Source of the DNA: JACRLI01 sp035542815 | GTDB lineage: Bacteria; Eisenbacteria; RBG-16-71-46; JACRLI01 | Length of the DNA stretch: 11,866 bases | NCBI GenBank assembly: GCA_035542815.1 | Contig: DATKKS010000048.1 | Location: forward strand, 1 to 11,866 | Direction of reading: 5' to 3' | Part shown: one piece after another, positions 1-6,058 of the stretch | Numbering within the stretch: the stretch's first letter is position 1 | Layout of the letters: each line of letters begins with the position of its first letter | The notes under the pieces: model-generated | What the model was told of the DNA's origin: nothing | Databases searched by the model: none | The model's input: only the letters and a program-made list of their open reading frames with translations | Made by a program: the position numbers and the translations under genes

Positions 1-273
1 GGCGTGCCGGCGGCGCCTTCCTGCGGGCGGCGGGCCGCCCGCCGCCGCGCGCCCTGCGGGCCCGGCGCCCCCGCGCACGGCCGCCGCCGCCGTGCCCAGG
101 GCCACCAGGCCGACCACCAGCAGCAGCCGCCGCACCGAGGCCGGGTACAGCCCCCAGGCGCCCACGCCCCACAGCCACTCCAGCGGCAGCGCGGTGCCCA
201 GCGCGTGGGCCAGCAGCCACAACAGCGCCAGGACCAGCCAGGCCCGCACGGCCCCGGCCCCCCGAGCGCTCAA
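1..273 (-). CDS. Membrane protein, N-terminal 91 residues only (cut by window edge)
   Basis: I do not recognise the family. The open frame begins at a TTG one base after the stop codon of the upstream glycosyltransferase and stays open to the left edge, so the 3' end is missing. It encodes a short basic head (SARGAGAVRAW), a hydrophobic segment at about residues 12-30 (LVLALLWLLAHALG), a short Trp-rich loop (LEWLWGVGAWGLY), and a second hydrophobic segment at about 48-65 (RRLLLVVGLVALG). An Ala/Gly/Pro/Arg-rich stretch follows. Two membrane helices are therefore likely. The one-base gap implies translational coupling to the glycosyltransferase and a related job, for example in polysaccharide or lipid-linked sugar handling. 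That role is inferred from position only. An in-frame GTG eight codons later is an alternative start. Confidence 0.55.
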   Translation of the reverse strand, partial: MSARGAGAVRAWLVLALLWLLAHALGTALPLEWLWGVGAWGLYPASVRRLLLVVGLVALGTAAAAVRGGAGPAGRAAAGGPPPAGRRRRHA

Positions 274-274
274 C

Positions 275-1513
275 TCAGACAGATCCGGGAATCCCGGGGC
301 CGAAGCCCGGGCCGGAGGGCGCGCGCTCCCCGGCGAAGTAGGCGACGACCCCGGCCGCCACCCCGGCGAACGAGGCCATCTGGTCGAGGAACAGCACCGG
401 CAGGATCCGCACCGCGGCGATGGGCCCCCGCCGCCGGCTGAAGTAGGCGAGGAAGCGCAGCTGGCAGGCCAGCCACACCGCGAGCGCCCCCGCGCCGAGC
501 GGAGCGGCAACTCCGGCCATGGGCGCCAAGGCCCCGGCGGCTGCGCCGGCGGGGAACGCCGCACCCGCGGCGAGGGCCAGCGCGGCGAGCACGGTCAACC
601 ACGCCGTCACCCCGCCCACGAAGTAGCTCAGGCGCACGTTGGCGAAGCGGTTGGGCCCGAGCGCGCTGCGGCGGCGCAGCGTGAGGGCCTGGATCACGTA
701 GCCGCGCGCGCGCACCCGGTCGTTGCGCAGCAGCGAACCCAGCGTGAAGCGCTTGAGGTGCCGGCAGGTCAGCGAGGTGTCCAGCAGGATGCGCCCGCCG
801 GCCTCGGTCAGCCGCCAGCCGAACTCGAAGTCCACGCCCCCGCGGGCGTCGTGGTAGCACTCGTTGAACCCGCCGACCCGGGCGAAGGCCTCACGCTGGA
901 CGCCGCAGAAGGCGGTCCAGAACCAGCGCGGCTGGCGCGGGCTGCGCACGTAGGTGCGGCGGATCCAGAGGTTCTTGTACTGGCTGATGAGGCCGCGGTG
1001 GTCGTGGTCCTCCCCGTAGCAGCCCACCACCGCGTCCCACTCCCCCGAGGCCAGCCGCTGCAGCAGCCGATCCACCTGCTCCGGAGCGGCCACCACGTCG
1101 GCGTCCACGAACACCAGCAGCGGCCGCCCGGTCAGGACCGCGGCGGTGTTGCGCGCTCCGCCGCTCGAGCCGCGCCGCTCGCGCCGGTGCAGCCGCGCCG
1201 CCGGGAAGCCGCGGGCCACCTCCACCGAGCGGTCGGTCGAGGTGTCGTCCACCACGTGCAGCTCCGCCCCCAGCTCCGCGCACCGGGCGAGGGACTCCAG
1301 GCACTCCGCCAGGGTGGCCTCGGCGTTGTGGAAGGGCACGATGATCGCGGCCCGCCCGAAGCGCGCCCGGCGCTCCGCGTCCGGCTGGGCGGCCGGGGCC
1401 GGCACCCCGGGCGGGGAGCCGTCCGCGCCGGGGCCCGGACGGGCCTCGGGGGAAGCGGCGGGCAGGCCCGGCGCGGGATGCGGCGCTTCGAGCGCATGGG
1501 GGGCTTCGGGCAA
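275..1513 (-). CDS. Membrane-anchored family 2 glycosyltransferase
   Basis: A 412-residue inverting glycosyltransferase with a GT-A fold, expected to move a sugar from a nucleotide-sugar onto a lipid- or polysaccharide-linked acceptor at the cytoplasmic membrane. The GT2 hallmarks are clear: AAIIVPFHNAEATL at about 55-68, VVDDTSTDRS at 87-96, the metal-binding DXD as VDADV at 136-140, and the downstream acidic motif GGVDFEFGWRL at 226-235. Hydrophobic segments at about 296-318, 325-352 and 366-394 suggest a C-terminal membrane domain. The first 50 residues are Pro/Ala-rich and probably disordered. The TTG start was chosen because GGGAG lies seven bases upstream and no better start exists before the GT2 fold; a GTG at codon 37 is a weaker alternative. 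It is the last complete gene of the minus-strand glycan locus and is followed one base later by a membrane protein. Donor and acceptor cannot be read from the sequence. Confidence 0.88.
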   Translation of the reverse strand: MPEAPHALEAPHPAPGLPAASPEARPGPGADGSPPGVPAPAAQPDAERRARFGRAAIIVPFHNAEATLAECLESLARCAELGAELHVVDDTSTDRSVEVARGFPAARLHRRERRGSSGGARNTAAVLTGRPLLVFVDADVVAAPEQVDRLLQRLASGEWDAVVGCYGEDHDHRGLISQYKNLWIRRTYVRSPRQPRWFWTAFCGVQREAFARVGGFNECYHDARGGVDFEFGWRLTEAGGRILLDTSLTCRHLKRFTLGSLLRNDRVRARGYVIQALTLRRRSALGPNRFANVRLSYFVGGVTAWLTVLAALALAAGAAFPAGAAAGALAPMAGVAAPLGAGALAVWLACQLRFLAYFSRRRGPIAAVRILPVLFLDQMASFAGVAAGVVAYFAGERAPSGPGFGPGIPGSV

Positions 1514-1605
1514 CGCGGGTCTCCCGGGTTGGCGGGCGCGGGCGGCGCCTCGCCGCGGGAATGCGGCTGCGCCGGTCCCGGCCTCCGTGTCAGGACCGCA
1601 ACGAG

Positions 1606-1633
1606 GGTATCAACGGCGCGGAGAAGGCGTCAA
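1606..1633 (-). promoter_or_regulatory. Possible sigma-70 promoter before the GT2 gene
   Basis: On the minus strand TTGACG (1633-1628, five of six consensus bases) is followed after 16 bases by GATACC (1611-1606, three of six). The -35 box starts one base after the stop codon of the CHRD gene. If used, the leader before the TTG start would be roughly 85-90 bases. The -10 box is weak, so this is a tentative call. Confidence 0.3.
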
Positions 1634-1634
1634 C

Positions 1635-2138
1635 TCACGGGCCGTAGAGCCGGCGCAGCCGGCCCCAGGTCGTCGCCTGGGCCGGGAGCTTGCCCTCCTC
1701 GATGAAGTGCCCGCGGATCTCCCCGTTGGGGCAGCTCGCGGTGGTCACGATGGCGTAGGTGTGGAACTCGTCGATGGCGTTGGCCGGGCGCGAGGCGGCC
1801 GGCCAGTAGAGCTTCCCGGAAAAGTCGTCCGTGGTGCCGCCCGGGCCGGCCAGCACGTACAGGAGCGGCCCGTTGGTGCCCGGCGCGCCCGAGTGGATCT
1901 CCACGCTCATCCGGTCGCTGGTGAGCCCGGCGTAGCTCACGTAGTAGGGGATGCTGTCGGCGCCGTCCGGAAAGGCCAGCACCACGTAGCCCTTCGGGGT
2001 GTTGTCCCCGGTCGGGGGCACGGCCTGTGCCCGGGTCAGGTTGGCGTAGAAGTCGCGCTCGTGGGCGCCAGCGGGGAGCGGGGCGAGGGCCAGGACGGCG
2101 GCCAGGCAGGCGAACAGGATCCCGTAGCAGAGCCTCAT
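1635..2138 (-). CDS. Secreted CHRD-domain protein
   Basis: A 167-residue exported protein consisting of a signal peptide and one CHRD domain, the fold first described in chordin and found in many bacterial secreted proteins of unknown function. Residues 1-25 form a typical Sec signal (MRLCYGILFA, hydrophobic core, cleavage expected after AGA, before HERDF). The CHRD hallmarks follow: AQAVPPTGDNTPKGYVVLAF at about 37-56 and CPNGEIRGHF at 136-145 near the domain end, with YYVSYAGLTSDRMSVEIHSG between. The last 20 residues are basic. ATG at 2138 is preferred over an upstream in-frame start because AAAGGAGG lies just before it and the signal peptide begins exactly there. It sits between an AhpD-like gene and a glycosyltransferase but has its own candidate promoter. 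The domain assignment is firm. The function (binding or structural role outside the cytoplasmic membrane) is unknown. Confidence 0.88.
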   Translation of the reverse strand: MRLCYGILFACLAAVLALAPLPAGAHERDFYANLTRAQAVPPTGDNTPKGYVVLAFPDGADSIPYYVSYAGLTSDRMSVEIHSGAPGTNGPLLYVLAGPGGTTDDFSGKLYWPAASRPANAIDEFHTYAIVTTASCPNGEIRGHFIEEGKLPAQATTWGRLRRLYGP

Positions 2139-2191
2139 GGGGCCTCCTTTGCGGCAGCGGAGCCCGCCGACTGGGGGATTCGCGGGGCAGG

Positions 2192-2208
2192 CTCGAGGAT
2201 CGAGATCC
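2192..2208. repeat. Two overlapping short palindromes, operator-like
   Basis: CTCGA-GGA-TCGAG (2192-2204) overlaps GGATC-GA-GATCC (2197-2208); both have perfect 5-bp arms. They fall at and just after the predicted transcription start of the CHRD gene, where a repressor site would sit. No regulator can be named. Confidence 0.3.
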
Positions 2209-2215
2209 AAAGGAG

Positions 2216-2244
2216 ATTCTACGCCGCCCTCGTGCGGGCGTCCA
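2216..2244 (-). promoter_or_regulatory. Candidate sigma-70 promoter of the CHRD gene
   Basis: On the minus strand TGGACG (2244-2239, four of six) is spaced 17 bases from TAGAAT (2221-2216, five of six). The predicted start near 2209 would leave a leader of about 70 bases before the ATG at 2138. Spacing and -10 box are good and the -35 box is moderate. Confidence 0.5.
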
Positions 2245-2275
2245 GCGGCGGCGCGCCCGGGGCCCACGCTGCGGA

Positions 2276-2296
2276 GCGGCGCACCCCCGGCGCCGC
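2276..2296 (-). terminator. Hairpin directly after the AhpD-like gene
   Basis: A perfect 7-bp stem (GCGGCGC/GCGCCGC) with a 7-base loop begins one base after the TAG stop of the AhpD-like gene. No T-run follows on the minus strand. It may therefore be a weak terminator or an RNA-end-protecting hairpin rather than an efficient intrinsic terminator. Confidence 0.3.
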
Positions 2297-2297
2297 G

Positions 2298-2738
2298 CTA
2301 CAGGCTGAACTCTCCGGCCTCGCGCAGCGTCGCCAGGGTCTCGAAGGCGTGCCGCAGGTGCGGGATCACGATGGAGCCGCCCACCACCAGGGCCACGTTG
2401 AGCCCGTCGTGGATCTCGGCGTCGGTGTAGCCGGCGCGCACGCACTGCACCAGGTGGTAGTCCACGCAGTCGTTGCAGCGCAGCACCAGCGAGGCGACCA
2501 GCCCCAGCATCTCCTTGGTCTTGCCGGAGAGCGCGCCGTCCAGGTAGGCCTGGTGGTCCAGGGCCAGGAAGCGCTTGATGCCCAGGTGGTCGGCGGCGTG
2601 GACGCGCTCGTTGGCGGAGGCCCGGCGCCGGCGGAACTCCTCCAGGTGCTCCCGGGGAGCGTGGGCGCGGCGGGACCGGGCGGGAGCGGGCGGCGCGGTC
2701 CTGGACCGTGCGGCCTTGGGCCTGCGCGGAAGGGGCAT
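2298..2738 (-). CDS. AhpD-like / carboxymuconolactone decarboxylase family protein
   Basis: A 146-residue small all-helical protein of the CMD/AhpD superfamily. The diagnostic redox motif CNDCVDYH (C88-x-x-C91-x-x-x-H95) is intact, with an acidic residue (E76) in the preceding helix. A third cysteine, C99, lies one turn later. In AhpD-type members the Cys pair and His support hydroperoxide reduction by a thiol relay; in others the fold is used for different chemistry. Antioxidant activity is therefore likely but not proven. The first 35 residues are Arg/Ala/Pro-rich and outside the conserved fold. The ATG start is supported by GGAGGT nine bases upstream. A strong promoter overlaps the end of the preceding gene, and a hairpin follows the stop, so this gene is probably transcribed on its own or together with the CHRD gene rather than with the glycosyltransferases. 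No signal peptide is seen, so it is expected in the cytoplasm. Confidence 0.85.
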   Translation of the reverse strand: MPLPRRPKAARSRTAPPAPARSRRAHAPREHLEEFRRRRASANERVHAADHLGIKRFLALDHQAYLDGALSGKTKEMLGLVASLVLRCNDCVDYHLVQCVRAGYTDAEIHDGLNVALVVGGSIVIPHLRHAFETLATLREAGEFSL

Positions 2739-2793
2739 GATGGGTGGACCTCCGGAAGCGGCCGGGGCGAAGTGCGGCGGCCGTCATCCGGGG

Positions 2794-2823
2794 ATTATCC
2801 GGGCGCCGGCGAGGAAGTGTCAA
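2794..2823 (-). promoter_or_regulatory. Strong sigma-70 promoter of the AhpD-like gene
   Basis: On the minus strand a perfect TTGACA (2823-2818) is followed after 18 bases by GATAAT (2799-2794, five of six). The TGA inside the -35 box is the stop codon of the upstream glycosyltransferase. The predicted start near 2787 gives a leader of about 49 bases, with GGAGGT in the right place before ATG 2738. This is the best promoter match in the window and stands out in such GC-rich DNA. Confidence 0.7.
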
Positions 2824-4502
2824 ACCGCGGGGCTGGGGACTCCGGCGCGGCCGCCGGCGCCCTGGCGGCGGAGGCTCTCGGCGAGCTGCCGCACCGGCTC
2901 GGGCACCTGGGGTTCCAGCTCCATCGCCCGGGCCAGCGAGCTGGCCGCGCCGGGGAAGTCGCCGAGCGCGTAGAGGCACAGGCCCAGGTGCAGGTGGGCC
3001 AGCGCGAACTGCGGCTCGAGCGCCGCCGCCCGGCGCAGCGCGTCGGCGGCCTGCGGGAAGCGCTGCCGGCCGTGCATCTCGAGCCCGTAGGCGTGCAGCG
3101 CGCGGGCCGCGGAGGGCCACTCGCCGGGCTTCTCCGGCACCGCGGCCAGGGGCCGCACCAGGACCTCCGTGCGGGCGCACGGGATGGGAAAGCCCAGGCG
3201 CAGGGCGTCGGCGCGCATCTGCTCCCAGTTGGCCACCGACCACCGCTCGCTCTGCGGCACCAGCGTCTGCTGGGCGTCGTGCTGCCGGAAGCAGCTCAGG
3301 GTGTCCACCAGGTACACCAGGTCGCCCTTGCCCAGCAGGTGGGCCCACATGGCCACGTCCACGTTCCAGTGCACCGGCCGCCCGGCGAAGCACAGCGGCG
3401 TGGGGCCGGCGTCCTCCAGGTCGGCCCGGCGGAACAGGGCGGTGCTGGGCTCGCCCACGAAGTTCAGGCACTCCGACAGGATCAGGCCGGCGGCGCCGAT
3501 GCCGTCCAGCAGGCTGTCGCCAGGGACCGGGCGGGCGGTGGCCGGGACGTCCTCCAGGGCCTCCCCCGCCGGCCCGATGCGCCGGCGGTGCGAGGTCACC
3601 AGGGTCACCGTGGGCCGCGCGGCGAGCACCCGCACCATCCGCTCCAGGCACTCCGGGCGCAGCAGGTCGTCGTCGGCGAGGAATTTCACGTACTCGCCGC
3701 GGGCCACGTGGAAGCAGTGGACGAAGTTCTCGTAGCCCCCGCGGCGCGGCTCGTTGCGCTCGTAGCGCACCCGCAGGTCGGCCGCCGCGGCCCGCGCGGT
3801 CGCCTGCTGGATCCGGCCGTCGGAGCTGTCGTCGCACACCACCACCTCCAGGCGGCGGTAGCTCTGGCCCAGCGCGCTGTGCAGGGCGGCCTCGAACCAG
3901 GCGGGGTTGTAGGCGGGGATGAGCACGCTCACCAGCGGCTCGGCGCTCTCCGGCCGGCACGCCGGGGAGACCTCCAGGATGAGGTCCCCCCGGCCCGCCT
4001 CCGGCCGCGCCGCAGGCTCCAGCCCCTCGAAGCCCGGCACGCCGCTCTCGCCCGGGGGCCGCCGGCGCGCCGCGCCGAGCCCGGCCCAGCCGGCCAGCTC
4101 CACCAGCTCCTCCTCGGAGTACACCCAGCGGCGCCCGTCGCCGCGCAGGAGCTGGTTGAGCATCGCGCCGCGCCGGGTGATCCACCCCTGGCCCGGCTCG
4201 CGCAGCCACGCCTGCTTGCGCCAGTCGCCGCGGTAGGTGCGCACCGCGTGGTCCAGGTCGGGGGTCACCACGCGCAGCGTGCCGCCGGCGGCCAGCACCC
4301 GCCGGCACTCGCGCAGGAAGCGCATGGCCTGCGGCACCTCCAGGCGCTCCAGGAAACTCTCGCAGTAGATGCCGGCCACCGCCCCCGACGGGAACGGCAG
4401 CCCGTCCACCGCGTCGCTTGCCGGGCCCGCGCCCGGTCCCACCCGCAGAAAGCCGGGAATGTCCCGGCCGGACCCGCCGACGTGCAGCAGGATTCTCTCC
4501 AC
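2820..4502 (-). CDS. Methyltransferase-like / family 2 glycosyltransferase / TPR fusion protein
   Basis: A 560-residue cytoplasmic protein with three parts. Residues 1-180 resemble the small predicted SAM-dependent methyltransferases of polysaccharide loci (LHVGGSGRDIPGFL at 6-19, DGLPFPSGAV at 33-42, LRECRRVLAAGGTLRVVTPDL at 63-83). Residues 190-440 are a GT2 domain: VSVLIPAYNP at 191-200, VVCDDSSDGR at 221-230, DXD-type motif FLADDDL at 274-280, and LNFVGEPSTALFRR at 346-359. Residues 470-545 contain about two TPR-like helix pairs (FPQAADALRRAAALEP, FPGAASSLARAMELEP). The methyltransferase part looks degenerate: the usual GCG of motif I is GGSG, and the acidic residue expected after the second strand is Gly (FLRVGPG). 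The GTG start is preceded by GGGGGAGG, and no credible fold precedes it. It begins 44 bases after the DegT-family gene and is probably co-transcribed with it. Expected role: sugar transfer in surface glycan assembly. Whether the first domain methylates anything is uncertain. Confidence 0.85.
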   Translation of the reverse strand: MERILLHVGGSGRDIPGFLRVGPGAGPASDAVDGLPFPSGAVAGIYCESFLERLEVPQAMRFLRECRRVLAAGGTLRVVTPDLDHAVRTYRGDWRKQAWLREPGQGWITRRGAMLNQLLRGDGRRWVYSEEELVELAGWAGLGAARRRPPGESGVPGFEGLEPAARPEAGRGDLILEVSPACRPESAEPLVSVLIPAYNPAWFEAALHSALGQSYRRLEVVVCDDSSDGRIQQATARAAAADLRVRYERNEPRRGGYENFVHCFHVARGEYVKFLADDDLLRPECLERMVRVLAARPTVTLVTSHRRRIGPAGEALEDVPATARPVPGDSLLDGIGAAGLILSECLNFVGEPSTALFRRADLEDAGPTPLCFAGRPVHWNVDVAMWAHLLGKGDLVYLVDTLSCFRQHDAQQTLVPQSERWSVANWEQMRADALRLGFPIPCARTEVLVRPLAAVPEKPGEWPSAARALHAYGLEMHGRQRFPQAADALRRAAALEPQFALAHLHLGLCLYALGDFPGAASSLARAMELEPQVPEPVRQLAESLRRQGAGGRAGVPSPAV

Positions 4503-4546
4503 GACGCCTCCCCCGCGCCTGCCCTCAACCGCGGCCGGGCCCGCCC

Positions 4547-5812
4547 TCAGGCGGCCCGCCGCTCCAACCGCTCCTCCAGTTCCTGGGCGTGAGCCACCGC
4601 GAAGCGCACCAGGCGGCACACCTGATCCACGTCCTGGCTCCGCAGCGCCGGGCCGGTCGGCAGCAGCAGCACCCGCTGCGCCAGCCGCTCGGTCACCGGC
4701 AGCCGCTGCGCGGCGCCCGGGTCCTCGCTGCGGTACGGCTCCACCGCGTGGCAGGCGGCCGGGTAGGCGCTCCGGGCGAGCACGTTCTCGGCGCGCAGCA
4801 CCTCCACCAGCCGGTCGCGGCTCAGCCCGGCCTGGCCCGGGTCCACCTCCAGCACCACGAACTGGTAGTTGTTCCGCTCCTCCGCCGGGTAGCGCAGCAC
4901 GCGCAGCCCCCGCTGGCCGTCCAGGCCCCGCCGGTAGCGCTCGTGGTGGCCGGCGTTGACCCCGGCGTGGGCCTCCAGCGTCTCCAGGCCGGTGAGGCCC
5001 GCGGCGGCCGACATCTCGTTCATCCGGCCGTTGATCCCGAGGCCCGCCGCCGGCCCGGAGCCGGCGCACCCGAGGTTCCGCATCAGGCGCAGCCGGTGGG
5101 CCAGGGCGTCGTTGCTGGTGGTGACGGCCCCGCCCTCGAAGGTGCTCAGCACCATGGTGGCGTGGAAGCTCAGCACCTCGGCGTCGCCGAACCCGCCCAC
5201 GGCGCGGCCCCCGCGGGTGCAGCCGAAGGCGTGGGCGGCGTCGAAGAACAGCGCCAGGTGCCGGCGGCGCGCGATCTCCACGAGCGCCTCCACTTCGCAC
5301 GTCCGGCCCCACAGGTGCACCCCCAGGATGGCGCTGGTGCGCGGGCCGACCCGCTCCTCCACCCGGGCCGGGTCGAGGGTGTGGGTGGCCGGGTCCACGT
5401 CGCAGAACACCGGGCGGAGCCCCAGCCAGCGCAGCGCGTGCGCGGTGGCCGCGGAGGTGAAGGCCGGCACGATCACCTCGCCGGCCAGCCCGGCGGCCCG
5501 GGCCAGGACCTCCAGCCCCACGGTGCCGCTGCAGGTGGCCACGCAGTTGCGCACCCCCATGGAGCGCGCCAGCTGGTGCTCGAACTCCCGCACCAGCGGG
5601 CCGTCGTCGGTGAAGCACCGGCGGTCCAGCACCCCCCGGATGCGCTCCAGCAGCCGGGCGCGGTCGCCCACCACCGCCGCCCCCACGGGCAGCGGCTCCG
5701 CGAACGCGGGACGGCCTCCCAGCAGCGCCAGGTCCTCGACCGCCCGCCGCTGCGCCCGCCGCGGTGCGCGCCCCGCCGCCCGCCCCGCCCCCTTGCCTGT
5801 GCGTGTGCTCAC
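4547..5812 (-). CDS. DegT/DnrJ/EryC1/StrS family sugar aminotransferase-like protein lacking the catalytic lysine
   Basis: A 421-residue member of the PLP-dependent family that normally aminates keto-sugar nucleotides. Visible family features are LALLGGRPAF at 28-37, NCVATCSGTVGLEVL at 89-103, VIVPAFTSAATAHAL at 113-127, FFDAAHAFG at 189-197 (D191 pairs with the PLP ring nitrogen), SFHATMVLSTFEGGAVTT at 215-232 and GINGRMNEMSAAAGL at 259-273. The position that holds the PLP-binding lysine in SFHATK is Met220 (codon ATG at 5155-5153), while the surrounding motif is intact. Known family members with a changed lysine, such as the ColD dehydratase with His, have altered chemistry, so simple transamination is doubtful here. 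The start GTG at 5812 is preferred to a GTG 21 codons upstream because GGGAGAGG precedes it. It heads the minus-strand glycan operon. Family membership is firm; the activity is open. Confidence 0.87.
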   Translation of the reverse strand: MSTRTGKGAGRAAGRAPRRAQRRAVEDLALLGGRPAFAEPLPVGAAVVGDRARLLERIRGVLDRRCFTDDGPLVREFEHQLARSMGVRNCVATCSGTVGLEVLARAAGLAGEVIVPAFTSAATAHALRWLGLRPVFCDVDPATHTLDPARVEERVGPRTSAILGVHLWGRTCEVEALVEIARRRHLALFFDAAHAFGCTRGGRAVGGFGDAEVLSFHATMVLSTFEGGAVTTSNDALAHRLRLMRNLGCAGSGPAAGLGINGRMNEMSAAAGLTGLETLEAHAGVNAGHHERYRRGLDGQRGLRVLRYPAEERNNYQFVVLEVDPGQAGLSRDRLVEVLRAENVLARSAYPAACHAVEPYRSEDPGAAQRLPVTERLAQRVLLLPTGPALRSQDVDQVCRLVRFAVAHAQELEERLERRAA

Positions 5813-5871
5813 GTTGGCCTCTCCCGCCGGCGCGTCGCAGCGCGGCCGGCCCCCCGGCGGCACGATATGAG

Positions 5872-5881
5872 CCACCGGTGG
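5872..5881. repeat. Ten-base palindrome in the divergent intergenic region
   Basis: CCACCGGTGG is a perfect palindrome about 60 bases upstream of the DegT-family start, between the divergent DegT-family and ettA genes. On the minus strand a TTGACC box (5885-5880) overlaps it, but no matching -10 box lies at a proper distance. It may be an operator or chance in GC-rich DNA. Confidence 0.2.
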
Positions 5882-5974
5882 TCAAAATGTGGCCCGCGCG
5901 CCGGTCCAGGGCGTTGGGAAGACGCCCCGGCGCGCGAGTGACTCCACCTTCAAGCACCCCGCGTGCCACCGCGG

Positions 5975-5983
5975 TGCTATAGT
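5975..5983 (+). promoter_or_regulatory. Extended -10 promoter of ettA
   Basis: TGCTATAGT matches the extended -10 consensus (TGnTATAAT, five of six in the hexamer). No good -35 hexamer is present at 16-18 bases, which is typical of extended -10 promoters. The predicted start near 5990 gives a leader of about 70 bases before the GTG at 6059. Confidence 0.55.
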
Positions 5984-6058
5984 CTCGGCTCGTCCCCCGC
6001 GTCCGGATCCCCGCGGCGCCGCACCCTCCGGCCCCATCCACCAGGGAGAAACCGCCCC

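Noticed and set aside
92..1705. Long plus-strand open frame opposite the GT2 gene
   Set aside because: It is antisense to a well-supported glycosyltransferase, has no recognisable motifs and is explained by the scarcity of stop codons in GC-rich DNA.
1146..4592. Plus-strand frame of over 1,100 codons across three minus-strand genes
   Set aside because: It runs through several genes with clear families on the other strand, and its translation is low-complexity Arg/Gly/Ala/Pro with no fold.
5880..5885. TTGACC as the -35 box of the DegT-family gene
   Set aside because: No acceptable -10 hexamer is found 15-19 bases downstream on the minus strand; the promoter of this operon remains unassigned.
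4503..6041. Extension of the MT-GT-TPR frame far upstream across the DegT gene
   Set aside because: The extension is out of frame with the DegT gene and has no domain content. GTG 4502 has a good ribosome binding site and starts at the methyltransferase-like fold.
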